Part shown: piece by piece, positions 23,915-35,743 of the stretch
How the letters are laid out: each line of letters starts with the position of its first letter
Position numbering within the stretch: the stretch's first letter is position 1
NCBI RefSeq assembly: GCF_029962485.1
Contig: NZ_CP073637.1
Coordinates: 3,100,001 to 3,164,000 of the forward strand
Length of the DNA stretch: 64,000 nucleotides
Reading direction: 5' to 3'
Source of the DNA: Burkholderia cepacia
GTDB lineage: Bacteria; Pseudomonadota; Gammaproteobacteria; Burkholderiales; Burkholderiaceae
Translations under genes and position numbers: made by a program
The notes under the pieces: model-generated
Database searches by the model: none
What the model was told of the DNA's origin: nothing
Seen by the model: the letters and a program-made list of their open reading frames with translations, nothing else

Positions 23915-26900
23915 TTTTTATCTCCTTGACACCCCATATACTTAAATATGTTTGCGTCAACTTTGCCCCACAGCGAATCTGCGGCCCATTCATTAATTTT
24001 CGGGAGATATCCGGTTCCCTCTCCGTATGTATGGATGCTGATCGAATTGCCGTCATCCGATACCCAGCGCCTGACAATCCCTGGCGAAAGCAAGTGACGC
24101 CCCGGCTCGGTAACGTTAATCACCGTCGCGCCACCGTCCTTGACAACATGATGCACGTACCCTACCGGTAGCGCAAAGCTTTCTTGTCCATTCTTGATGG
24201 GTTCCCCTGAAGCACCGGGAGCGGGATATCGAAGCAATCCTTCAACGGCACTCTTGTAGTTACATTTCGAGTTCGTCTTTTGACAAGAATTAACTACATT
24301 GTATGAATGGAACCTGGAATTTGATTCATCAAATGACGGAACTCCATCCGCATCAACACCGGTAACACCATCCTTACCTACCGTATACAATCCAAGCGGA
24401 TCGTATTCAGAGGCCGGATTCGATTCCGCATAGGCAAATTTGTTTAAACCGCCAATGATCCCAATCGGATCTTGATTAATATACCGCCCCACTTGAGGAT
24501 CGTAATATCGGTATCGGTTGTAGTACAAGCCGGATTCCAGATCACGATACTGCCCCGGGAATCGAATCGGGTTATCAATTTCATCCGCAATGTGCGTCCG
24601 TGCTTGACCATAGCCTTTGAGATCAACAGCCCACACCACCTTACGCTCGTCATCAACCAGTTCTTGCGGGGTACCTAAATGATCGCTTAGATAGTGATAG
24701 CGCTTACCACCCTCGAGCTTTGCCAGCGGGCCCTGATGGTCTGGATGGGGAATATACGTAATCACAGAATCATCGCGAGGCGACGCACCCGCGCGCACCT
24801 CCTGCAACATCCAATCACCATCCCAGGTGAACAACGTCGTTCGAGGTGCTTCGTTTGCTGGCGTGTGGATCTTCGCAATTCGTCGACCAATTGCGTCGTA
24901 TCTGTATTCGGTTCGAGCGCCGTCAGCATGCTCAACTCTTGAGAGCTGATGCGCTCCGTCATACCAGTATCGCGTCGAGCGCGGCGCAATCGTGACTTCT
25001 TGCGCCGCTGACACATCTTGTCTGGACAATAGCCTACCCATCAAACTCGATGTGGATTGTGGAAGGGACTCTTCTCGCCCAGTTTGTACGGTCTGTCCGA
25101 TCCGGTTGCCATGCCCGTCGTAAACGAACTCGAATAGCGTGCGCGTCTCGCCGTTCGCATCAACAAAACGCGATAGCCGATCGCCGATCACGTTCGGCCC
25201 AATCACAGCAGCGGACTCCAGCGTCGCGCCGTTTGCACTTTGCGCCAACAGGTTCCCCGCGTGATCGTACTGGAACGCTTCGTTTGTCACGTCGGCGCTT
25301 GCTTCCCCTCCTGTTTGGGCGATACCAATCAATCGGGCAAGCGGATCATAGTGGTAGCGCTTGTCACCACGCCAAGCGTCCGCCAGCCGGGTCAATTGAC
25401 CACTTCGGTCATACTCCCATGTACGCCATGGTCGTGGTTCTGCGCGTGGCTCGCCGCGCTCGTCGAGGTCCTGCAATCGTTGTGATGCCAACTGACCGGC
25501 ATCGGTGTATTGGAAAAGCTGCGCGACCGGCCCCTGCGTACTCTGGATCGTTCGATGCAGTTCATCTCGCTCAAAGCTCGCCAGTGCCCCGCCATCCAGC
25601 AGCAATCCGTGGATATGTCCGCGACCGTAGCGCTGCCAAGTCAGCACGCCCCCGTCCGGTAGCAGGGTCTGGCCGCGGTTGCCAATCGCGTCAAGTTGAT
25701 GCTGGAGTCTCCAGACGCGACCGTGGTGCGCTTGCAGCTCTGCGACTCGTCGCCCTGCGGCATCGTATTCGTACGTGATTTGTGACTCATCGCCGGCCGC
25801 CGGTCGATGGCGCAGTTGCTTGAGCAAACCTCGTTCGTCATAGATGAACGCCGTGCTTGTCCCATCGCCAAGTCGCCGCTCGATCGGACGGCCAAGATTG
25901 TCGTACAGCAGGACTGTGCGCATTTGCCCGTCTTGGCCGTAATCGATTTGCTCGATCTGTTCACCTGCAGCGTTATATGCAACCTGCTGTCGACGGCCGT
26001 CAAATCCAGTCTGCTCCACGATACGTCCCTGAGCGTCGTAACGGAACGTACAGCGCTCGCCTTTCGCGTTCGTCAAACTCGCAAGCCGCCCGAGCTCATC
26101 GTATTGGAACGCGGTCCGCCCCCCCATTGGATCGAAGACGCCAACAGATTGGCCATACTCATCCCATGTCACACGCGTCGTCCGCCCAAGTGGATCGACA
26201 TGTGCAATTGCCCGTCCTGCTTGATCGTACTCGGTCTTCCAGACGCCAAGCCCAGCGGGTTCCAGAGCTGCCGGCTTTCCTGCGGCGTTGCCGTGAAATT
26301 TGTTCGTTTGACCCAACGCATTCGTCTGGCTGGTTAGGCGACCGAATTCATCGTGAGAATATTGTGTCGTAAAACCCGAACAGTCTGTGCGGGCAATCAA
26401 TTGACCAGCCTCGTTCCATTGCGTACGAGTCACGTTACCAAGCGCATCCGTGTGCGTGACCGGTAGGGCATTCTCGAACACGGTGCTTGCAGAATTCCCC
26501 AGCGGATCGATTTCCCTTACAAGATGCCCGTCAGCGTCGTACTCGCGCTGCCAGATCTGGCCAGCCGGATCCGTGATGCGCACGGGCAGGCTCAAATCGT
26601 TGTATTCGATTCGCGTCAAGTGACCCGCGGCATCCCGAATTGCGACCGGGCTACCCTGCGCATCGCATACCGCTTGAGTTGTTCGGCCAAGCGCGTCCGT
26701 CCGACCGACAATGTTGCCGGTTTCGTCAAATTCGGTCGTCTCGGTGCTGCCGTTCGGGTACGTGATCTGGTCGACCGCCCACAGCCCGTTGTACCGATAT
26801 GTCGTAGCGTTCCCAAGCATGTCGGTGACACGCGTCATCCGAACCGACGCCTGGTAGTCGAAGCGTGTGTCGCGCGTGACTATTGGCTTGCCGTCTTCGT

Positions 26901-29898
26901 TTCGAGTATATGCGTAGGTGCGTACGCAGCGCGATTGCGGTGTATCGCCGTCCCATTCAGAGACGAAGACTGCGCCCGCCGGCATCTCGTAGCGAGTCAG
27001 CAGGTGATGCTGATACGCGTACCGCCAAGTTCGATTACTCTGATCGACCGCCTGGATCAGGTCGCCATTTTCATCGTAGCGATATGCAGCGAGTTTCCGT
27101 TTCGAATCGCCATGCCCATCTACCCAATGGACTTCAGTGATGCGGCCGGCTTCATCGTGTTGGCACGTCACCGTATGGACGTTATTTCGTACTTCCTGCA
27201 GGCTACCCGTCGACGTATAACCGAACGTCAACGCTTGGCCATCTCGCGTTTCATATCGAGCGAGTTGCCAACGCAACTCGTCGAGCGGGTGCTGTTCGTA
27301 TGTTTCGACGATTCCGCTCGGGAAGCGAATCACGTAACGATGACCATTTTCGTTATCGTCGAGTCGTGCAAGAGTATATTTCTCGACTGGATGGAAATGT
27401 TCCTGGCCCAGTTCAAGTAGCGGGAACTGCAGTTGACGGCCGTCGATGTCAAAATAGACAAGCCTTGAAGCCCCAGCGGTCGTCTGCAGTTGAATTTCGG
27501 TTGAATACTGCAGCTTCCAAGCAACGCCAAAACCACCTGTCCGCTGATCGGCGCTGCGGTACCGCCGATTCCATCGGATCGGTACCCGCCCAGGTAGCGT
27601 GAAATCATCGTGCGTCAGCAGCTTCTGGCCGGTCGCTACATCGACAGGGTGCGCCGATTGAGTCTTTTTGGCACACTCCGCACAATCAGCCTCGGTCACG
27701 GGCGCAAGGCCCTTCGCGCTGCCGCCGCTTTGCGTTACCGGTCCTTCGAGATAAATGCCCTTGCCCTTGAGATGGATGCCTGCAGCATCAATCGTAACCG
27801 CCCCCCCGGGGCCGATCAGTTGCGCAGTCGACGAACCCGACAGACTCGCCTGGCCCTGATCTGTAATCCTGATCTGGTTGCTATCCGCGCTTGTGACGTG
27901 ATCCGGGAGTTGCGGACTGAAATCCGGTGAGGCATCGAGCGGCGCATCCTGATCCTTCTTGACTGCGTCCCCGACCGCCTTGCCGCGCACCGTTACCGTA
28001 TAAGTATGACCTACGTGCGCGGTCCAATCCTGTACGACGCGATCCGTTCGGCTCATTCCGACCGTGCTCGCCATCTGCAGCACGACATTGCGCAAGAACA
28101 GACCGCCGACGTTGACGTTGTAGGCAAGCCCAACGTTGAGCATCTTGCCGAGACCAACGCTTTGTACCGATGCCAGCCCAACCGTCTCGACCTTGACACC
28201 TCCGGTCGAAAGCGTCCAGTTCCGGCCGATCTGCGCTTTCTCGTCCTGTCCCACAGATTTTTGTCGATCGACACCAACCGAATGTGACTCGTCGTTTTCG
28301 ACCTCGATGCGCTGATCCTTCTCCGCATGCAGCCACACTTCTTCCTGTCCCTTCCTGTCTTCGAAGCGAAGCGCGTTGGCTGTATTGACATCACCGCCCG
28401 TGCTTGAGCGCGTCAATATCCCGCTCTGCGTTGCGTTTGCCGGCAAACTCCACGGCGGCGTATTCCGGGCGTTGTAGACAGATGAGATGATCAGAGGACG
28501 ATCAGGATTTCCGTCACCGAAAACGATGACGACTTCGTCGCCGATGCGGGGCAACTGAATCATCCCGAAGCCTGCGCTCGCCCATGGCTGTGAGACGCGC
28601 ACCCAACACGAACTACCCTGATCGCTTTTGCCCAGCCGGTCCCATGGGAACTGCACTTTCACGCGACCGAGTTCGTCGGTGTAGATTTCCTGACCTTGAG
28701 GGCCAACCACGGTAGCGGTCTGGACGCCGATAATTGCCGGTCGAGGAATCGTCAGAAGTGGACGGTAAGGGATCTTCTTGCGAATGCAGCGGAATTCGTT
28801 GGTGTACGTTGCGACGCCGGGCTGCGCCTGATAGTTGTTCGTACCGTGATGTCGGACCCAGGTCACCAGAAACTGGCGATCCTCGGGCTGCGCGCGCTCA
28901 TGGTCATAGTGGGCCTCGATCTGTACGTAGCGATCGGGCTCAATCCGCCGGCAATGAGTGGCGCCGACGAAAAACTTGCTGTGTGCGGCGAGTGCTTCAG
29001 TGCGGAACCTCGCCAACTGTTCGCCGCGGTCGCTGTCAGGGAAGCCGTGGGCGCCCAGATAATCATAGACTTCGTAGTTGTCGACTTCGCCCTGGTTGAT
29101 GCCCGTGTCGCGCTCGACCAAGCGTCTCGCAGCCGGTGCCTTGTAGTCAGCGGTTTTGAGCATCGTGCTGCCGGACGTCAATTGCCGGCGCGCAACGAAC
29201 GACGTGACCACTTGTTCATCGTCTAGTATTTCGTCGGTCGAGTACCGCAGCAAAGGACTACGCCCGGAGATCGGCTGGGCGTTCGTTGACGTATCGGTAA
29301 TGATCAGTGTGTGAGCATCTTTCTTGTGTTCAAAATAGAAGAACAGGCCTTCTTCCTGTATGAGACGCAAAGCGAATGCCAGATCCGTTTCCTTGTACTG
29401 CGTACAGTAGCTGCGGTTCGCGGTCGGCTTCAGTAGTCGTATCTCTACATCGCCGAACTTTCGATAGCGTTGAAATACTGCAATCAGAATTTCTTCGACC
29501 GTTTGCTCTTGGAAGATTCTGATGTCCTGCCGCCGATCCATGAACGCGATCCATGGCCGAGCAGTCGCTTCGTAGATCGCGAGGCCACCGTCCATGCCTG
29601 TGTGCTCAAAATCCGTCACATAGCCGTGGAAGTAACGCTCCTCGGAGCTGGCAATCGCATCGGTCAATTGCAGGGTTACTGTGACCGGCTTGCCGATCAG
29701 CTTCTTGAGCTCGATGTTCGGATCCTGCGAAGCCAGCTTGAGCTGAATCTCGAACAACTGACCTAGCCCTTCCTCGCCTCGAAATTCAGTCAATACGAGG
29801 TCGGACCGTCCAGACAGCGGTGTCTTGATCGTGAAGAGTCGGTTATTTTGAAGCGCAAAGAATTGCTTCGCGATCTCGGCAAAGGAGAGCGGCGGCAT
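23911..29898 (-). CDS. VgrG-Rhs fusion toxin with variable C-terminal tip
   Basis: This 1995-residue protein is a type VI secretion spike fused to an Rhs toxin. Residues 1 to about 390 are the VgrG/gp27-like part. The gp5-like OB fold follows, with DELGRVKVQFPWDR and VSQPWASAGFGMIQLPRIGD near 420-465. Residues of about 500-720 form the DUF2345-like needle. From about 750 the Rhs shell begins (PVDVATGQKLLTHDDFTLPG), with dozens of YD repeats such as YDELGRLASLTNAKG and YDAIGRRIAKI. The core ends at SGLYYNRYRYYDPQVGRYI and YDPLGL near 1837, the usual self-cleavage and tip junction. The last 158 residues are the variable tip. The start at 29898 has AGGACG about 9 bases upstream. Intact, with no frameshift seen. 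Confidence 0.93.
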   Translation of the reverse strand: MPPLSFAEIAKQFFALQNNRLFTIKTPLSGRSDLVLTEFRGEEGLGQLFEIQLKLASQDPNIELKKLIGKPVTVTLQLTDAIASSEERYFHGYVTDFEHTGMDGGLAIYEATARPWIAFMDRRQDIRIFQEQTVEEILIAVFQRYRKFGDVEIRLLKPTANRSYCTQYKETDLAFALRLIQEEGLFFYFEHKKDAHTLIITDTSTNAQPISGRSPLLRYSTDEILDDEQVVTSFVARRQLTSGSTMLKTADYKAPAARRLVERDTGINQGEVDNYEVYDYLGAHGFPDSDRGEQLARFRTEALAAHSKFFVGATHCRRIEPDRYVQIEAHYDHERAQPEDRQFLVTWVRHHGTNNYQAQPGVATYTNEFRCIRKKIPYRPLLTIPRPAIIGVQTATVVGPQGQEIYTDELGRVKVQFPWDRLGKSDQGSSCWVRVSQPWASAGFGMIQLPRIGDEVVIVFGDGNPDRPLIISSVYNARNTPPWSLPANATQSGILTRSSTGGDVNTANALRFEDRKGQEEVWLHAEKDQRIEVENDESHSVGVDRQKSVGQDEKAQIGRNWTLSTGGVKVETVGLASVQSVGLGKMLNVGLAYNVNVGGLFLRNVVLQMASTVGMSRTDRVVQDWTAHVGHTYTVTVRGKAVGDAVKKDQDAPLDASPDFSPQLPDHVTSADSNQIRITDQGQASLSGSSTAQLIGPGGAVTIDAAGIHLKGKGIYLEGPVTQSGGSAKGLAPVTEADCAECAKKTQSAHPVDVATGQKLLTHDDFTLPGRVPIRWNRRYRSADQRTGGFGVAWKLQYSTEIQLQTTAGASRLVYFDIDGRQLQFPLLELGQEHFHPVEKYTLARLDDNENGHRYVIRFPSGIVETYEQHPLDELRWQLARYETRDGQALTFGYTSTGSLQEVRNNVHTVTCQHDEAGRITEVHWVDGHGDSKRKLAAYRYDENGDLIQAVDQSNRTWRYAYQHHLLTRYEMPAGAVFVSEWDGDTPQSRCVRTYAYTRNEDGKPIVTRDTRFDYQASVRMTRVTDMLGNATTYRYNGLWAVDQITYPNGSTETTEFDETGNIVGRTDALGRTTQAVCDAQGSPVAIRDAAGHLTRIEYNDLSLPVRITDPAGQIWQREYDADGHLVREIDPLGNSASTVFENALPVTHTDALGNVTRTQWNEAGQLIARTDCSGFTTQYSHDEFGRLTSQTNALGQTNKFHGNAAGKPAALEPAGLGVWKTEYDQAGRAIAHVDPLGRTTRVTWDEYGQSVGVFDPMGGRTAFQYDELGRLASLTNAKGERCTFRYDAQGRIVEQTGFDGRRQQVAYNAAGEQIEQIDYGQDGQMRTVLLYDNLGRPIERRLGDGTSTAFIYDERGLLKQLRHRPAAGDESQITYEYDAAGRRVAELQAHHGRVWRLQHQLDAIGNRGQTLLPDGGVLTWQRYGRGHIHGLLLDGGALASFERDELHRTIQSTQGPVAQLFQYTDAGQLASQRLQDLDERGEPRAEPRPWRTWEYDRSGQLTRLADAWRGDKRYHYDPLARLIGIAQTGGEASADVTNEAFQYDHAGNLLAQSANGATLESAAVIGPNVIGDRLSRFVDANGETRTLFEFVYDGHGNRIGQTVQTGREESLPQSTSSLMGRLLSRQDVSAAQEVTIAPRSTRYWYDGAHQLSRVEHADGARTEYRYDAIGRRIAKIHTPANEAPRTTLFTWDGDWMLQEVRAGASPRDDSVITYIPHPDHQGPLAKLEGGKRYHYLSDHLGTPQELVDDERKVVWAVDLKGYGQARTHIADEIDNPIRFPGQYRDLESGLYYNRYRYYDPQVGRYINQDPIGIIGGLNKFAYAESNPASEYDPLGLYTVGKDGVTGVDADGVPSFDESNSRFHSYNVVNSCQKTNSKCNYKSAVEGLLRYPAPGASGEPIKNGQESFALPVGYVHHVVKDGGATVINVTEPGRHLLSPGIVRRWVSDDGNSISIHTYGEGTGYLPKINEWAADSLWGKVDANIFKYMGCQGDKK
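23914..24387 (-). other. Variable C-terminal toxin tip of the Rhs protein
   Basis: This segment codes for residues 1838-1995, after the DPLGL junction. GC drops visibly here relative to the rest of rhs, as expected for an exchanged tip. Visible features are GYVHHVVKDGGATVINVTEP, PGRHLLSPGIVRRW and ISIHTYGEGTGYL, with several His residues and a late Trp-rich segment NEWAADSLWGKV. Two Cys residues near the tip start and one near the end could form a disulfide. I do not recognise a nuclease, lipase, deaminase or ADP-ribosyltransferase motif, so the activity is unknown. Confidence 0.7.
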
Positions 29899-30103
29899 AC
29901 GTTATCGTCCTGTCTTGTTGGTCTAGCTGGACTTGGAGGCGGCCCGCCCCCTACAAACGAAATGCCCCCTACAAGTGGCGAGCATTCACACCATCATAAG
30001 ATCATACCGAATGCTGATTGTCAGGAAGTGCAAACTTTTCGAGATAAACGGTGCCATATCATTTTTGCATCGCCATGAGATGGAATTTGTTTATCAGTGC
30101 GCG
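29899..30103. promoter_or_regulatory. Upstream region of the rhs gene with short direct repeat
   Basis: This is the low-GC region just upstream of rhs; no gene is seen. An 11-bp direct repeat, GCCCCCTACAA, occurs at 29946-29956 and 29964-29974, spaced 18 bases start to start. It might be a regulator site or a duplication. No clear promoter hexamers with good spacing were found. Confidence 0.4.
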
Positions 30104-30334
30104 TCAACTTAGAGAGTGTTTCAAAAAGAGTGGTCTGGTCGCTGAAGCGTTCGCCAGCCCGAGCGCTTCGGCTCGATGGTGAATGCTCCTTAGTCGAAGC
30201 CCACGCGCACTGAGCTTCGCGACGAGATATTCCGCGATCTCTGGAACTGGCAAACCCAGTGGGTCTCCGTGCACCAAGAGAGGTTAGCGTTCGCCGTTCT
30301 CAAGACGAACTTCACGAATTGCGTATTGGGTCAC
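30104..30334 (-). pseudogene. Tyrosine-recombinase N-terminal fragment with in-frame stop
   Basis: Reading from the GTG at 30334 gives VTQYAIREVRLENGER, then a TAA stop, then in the same frame PLLVHGDPLGLPVPEIAEYL followed by VAKLSARGLRLRSIHHRAEALGL. It then loses similarity and ends at 30104. The LPLLVH...LPVPEIAEYLV layout and the charged helix that follows match the N-terminal core-binding domain of phage-type integrases. The TAA differs by one base from a Leu codon, so this is a nonsense mutation plus loss of the whole catalytic domain. It marks a past integration event at the edge of the Rhs island beside ssb. Confidence 0.7.
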
Positions 30335-30382
30335 GCTAGGCTCCATTCGACGAATGGAACCCATTTTTTACCGATTAGGTAT

Positions 30383-30394
30383 GTTCCGCCTAGA
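30383..30394. repeat. 12-bp direct repeat, copy 1 (possible att scar)
   Basis: GTTCCGCCTAGA, identical to the copy at 30490-30501 that spans the ssb stop codon. The two copies bracket a long palindrome, as expected for target duplication or att-site halves. This is inference. Confidence 0.5.
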
Positions 30395-30403
30395 TCGAAA
30401 AAT

Positions 30404-30478
30404 GTGTAAACGAAAAAAGACCCGAAGATCCAAGCTAAATCGTTGATTTAGCCCAAAAAATCGGGTCTATCCTTACAC
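30404..30478 (-). terminator. Long palindrome acting as ssb terminator
   Basis: There are three nested pairings: GTGTAA/TTACAC at the outside, AGACCCGA (30419-30426) with TCGGGTCT (30461-30468), and GCTAAATC (30434-30441) with GATTTAGC (30445-30452). Read on the minus strand, the middle stem is followed at once by TTTTTT, a good Rho-independent terminator for ssb. Its size and the flanking direct repeats also allow a small mobile-element origin. Confidence 0.7.
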
Positions 30479-30489
30479 TAGGAACTAAC

Positions 30490-30501
30490 GTTCCGCCTAG
30501 A
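30490..30501. repeat. 12-bp direct repeat, copy 2, over the ssb stop codon
   Basis: GTTCCGCCTAGA contains the ssb TAG stop (CTA on the plus strand). The identical copy lies at 30383-30394. The 3' end of a conserved gene is a common attachment site for integrases, and an integrase fragment lies just beyond. Confidence 0.5.
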
Positions 30502-31060
30502 ACGGAATATCGTCGTCCATCTCGTCGAAGCCGCCGCCGGCCGGTGCGCTCGGACGGCTTTGCGCGCCGCCGCCAGTACCGCCACGCGCCGCGCCGCCGG
30601 CACGACCGCCGCCGCCACCGCCACGTTCCATCTGCTCGCCGCGACCGCCGCCGCCGCCGCCGCCGCCACCGTAGCCGCCGCCGTAACCGCCTTCGTCACC
30701 GCCGCCACCGCCGCCGCCGCCCGCACCGCGGCCGCCGAGCATTTGCATCTGTTCGGCCACGATTTCGGTCGAGTAACGATCCTGGCCGTCCTGGCCCTGC
30801 CACTTGCGCGTGCGGATGCGGCCTTCGATATAGACCGACGAACCCTTCTTCAGGTATTCGCTGACGATTTCCGCCAGACGGCCGAAGAACGCGACGCGAT
30901 GCCACTCGGTCATTTCCTTGAAATCGCCGCTTGCCTTGTCCTTGTAGCGGTCGGTCGTCGCGAGACGGATGTTCGCAACCGCGTCGCCGCTCGGCAGGTA
31001 ACGGACTTCAGGATCGGCGCCGAGATTGCCGACGAGGATGACCTTGTTGACGGATGCCAT
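30497..31060 (-). CDS. ssb: Single-stranded DNA-binding protein
   Basis: This 187-residue SSB binds single-stranded DNA in replication, repair and recombination. The OB-fold is complete ([20 protein letters not shown] to about residue 110). A long Gly/Arg-rich linker of almost uninterrupted glycine runs from about 111 to 170, and the conserved acidic tip is DDDIPF. The linker is encoded by highly repetitive GGC triplets and may vary in length among strains. The start is the ATG at 31060. The stop codon lies within a 12-bp direct repeat at the island boundary, and a strong palindrome follows. Confidence 0.96.
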   Translation of the reverse strand: MASVNKVILVGNLGADPEVRYLPSGDAVANIRLATTDRYKDKASGDFKEMTEWHRVAFFGRLAEIVSEYLKKGSSVYIEGRIRTRKWQGQDGQDRYSTEIVAEQMQMLGGRGAGGGGGGGGDEGGYGGGYGGGGGGGGGRGEQMERGGGGGGRAGGAARGGTGGGAQSRPSAPAGGGFDEMDDDIPF

Positions 31061-31160
31061 GTGTTTCTCCAGTAAATTCGATGCCGGGCCGCCGGCGCAT
31101 ATTGCCGGGACGGCCCACCGGGCAAGCCGGCGCGCGGCCGGCGCCTGCCCGAAATAAGGT

Positions 31161-32348
31161 TCAGGCCTTGCGCGGCGGCGCTTTCATGCTGGCCGCGATT
31201 ATAAGCCACGCGGCCACGAGCCCCGAACACGTATAGAAGACCGTGTTGGCGCCCCCGTGCTTCAGCAGCCAGCCGCCCACGATGCCGCCGAGCGCGAGCC
31301 CGATCGACTGCGTGGTGTTGTAGACGCCCGTGGCCGCGCCCTTGCGCGAACCGGGCGCGAGCTTCGACACGAGCGACGGCTGCGACGCTTCCAGAATGTT
31401 GAAACCGAGGAAGTAGACGAAGAGAATCGCCGCCACAATCAGGATGGTATGCGGTGCGCTGCCGAGCAACAATTGGCCGATCAGGATAGCCAGAATGCCA
31501 CCGAGCAGCACCGGCTTCATCTTGCCCCGTTTTTCCGCGACGATGATCGCCGGGACCATCATCACGAACGCGAGCCCCATCACCGGCAGGTAGACCTTCC
31601 AATGCGCGGCGACCGGCAGCCCGCCGTCGACCAGCAGGCGCGGCACGACGAGGAACAGCGCCGTCTGCGTCGCGTGCAGCACCAGCACGCCGAAGTTCAG
31701 GCGCAGCAGCTCGACGTTGTGCAGCACCTCGGCGAACGGCGCGGGCACGTGCACGGGCTTCGCCGCGTCGGGCACGATCCACAGCACGACGCCGATCGCG
31801 AGGATCGACAGCACGCCGACGATCGCGAACAACCCGCTCATCCCGACCCAGTGGAACACGATCGGCGCGCCGACGATCGCGACCGCGAACGACACGCCGA
31901 TCGAGCCGCCGACCATCGCCATCGCCTTCGTGCGGTTCTGCTCGGAGGTCAGGTCGGCGATGAAGGCGAGCACCGCGGACGACACCGCGCCCATCCCCTG
32001 GATCACGCGGCCGACGATGATCCACGTGATGTCGTGCGCGGACGCGGCGACGAAGCTGCCGATCGCGAAGATCACAAGGCCCGTGGCGATCACCGGCTTG
32101 CGGCCGAACTTGTCGGACGCCCAGCCGTAGAAGATGTAGAACAGCGACTGCGTGACGCCGTAGGCCCCGAGCGCGAGGCCGACGAGCAGTACGTTGTCGC
32201 CGCCCGGGATGGTTTTCGCGTAGACCGAGAACACCGGCATGATCATGAACAGGCCGAGCATGCGCAGCGCGAAGATCGCCGCGAGCGACGTGGTCGCGCG
32301 CAGTTCGGGCGCAGTCATGCGGGAAGACGTGGCAGACGGATTGGACAT
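31161..32348 (-). CDS. Major facilitator superfamily transporter (YajR-like)
   Basis: This 395-residue MFS protein has twelve predicted helices. It has the motif-A signature [13 protein letters not shown] near residue 75, the motif-C-like [18 protein letters not shown] near 147, and [20 protein letters not shown] near 345 (the last residues shown in part). It resembles the drug:H+ antiporter-1 subfamily that includes YajR, but lacks that protein's C-terminal cytosolic domain. The ssb-MFS pair divergent from uvrA is a conserved arrangement in Burkholderiales. The substrate is unknown. Confidence 0.88.
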   Translation of the reverse strand: MSNPSATSSRMTAPELRATTSLAAIFALRMLGLFMIMPVFSVYAKTIPGGDNVLLVGLALGAYGVTQSLFYIFYGWASDKFGRKPVIATGLVIFAIGSFVAASAHDITWIIVGRVIQGMGAVSSAVLAFIADLTSEQNRTKAMAMVGGSIGVSFAVAIVGAPIVFHWVGMSGLFAIVGVLSILAIGVVLWIVPDAAKPVHVPAPFAEVLHNVELLRLNFGVLVLHATQTALFLVVPRLLVDGGLPVAAHWKVYLPVMGLAFVMMVPAIIVAEKRGKMKPVLLGGILAILIGQLLLGSAPHTILIVAAILFVYFLGFNILEASQPSLVSKLAPGSRKGAATGVYNTTQSIGLALGGIVGGWLLKHGGANTVFYTCSGLVAAWLIIAASMKAPPRKA

Positions 32349-32613
32349 CGGGAATGAATTTCGAATGATCGGAGTGTCCGCCCGGCGGCGGGCGGCGGAA
32401 GATCAGGACCGGCGGCCCGGGAGGCCTGGCGGGCGACACGTCGGGGCAGGATGCTGACGGCCCGCGGGCCGCCCGGAACCGTGCGGCGCGACCGCTTTCC
32501 CCGGTGCGGGTGTCGCCTTGCTGCCACCTGCTGTAAAGGCTGGGGGCCGTAAACGACGGTCTCGAAAAGCCGTTATAGTAGCAGGTTTGGTTCCCTCCAT
32601 TTTCGCCAGGTTC

Positions 32614-35499
<2,886 letters not shown>

Positions 35500-35743
35500 C
35501 GGCCGCCGCCTTCCCGCGCGCGGCCGCCCGGCCGCGCGCGCCCCTTCGCGCCGCGCAACCGGCCTCCCCTCGTTTTCCCTTCTGCGTTTACACCATGCGC
35601 CAAACGGCCCCATTGCGGACCATAATGGCAGCTATACTTTACGGTCGTAAGGTTCTCCGTACGCACCAATCCGGTGCGGCGCCGGGCGAACACGGCTCTG
35701 CCACGCATTCCGCGGCATGACACACGAACGACAGGAATCCACG

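Noticed and set aside
23914..24387. Assigning the Rhs tip to a known nuclease or deaminase family
   Set aside because: No HNH, PD-(D/E)XK, deaminase or ART motif is visible; the activity is left unknown.
32500..32613. A LexA (SOS) box upstream of uvrA
   Set aside because: A CTGT half-site is present near 32528, but no ACAG half at the right spacing; not supported.
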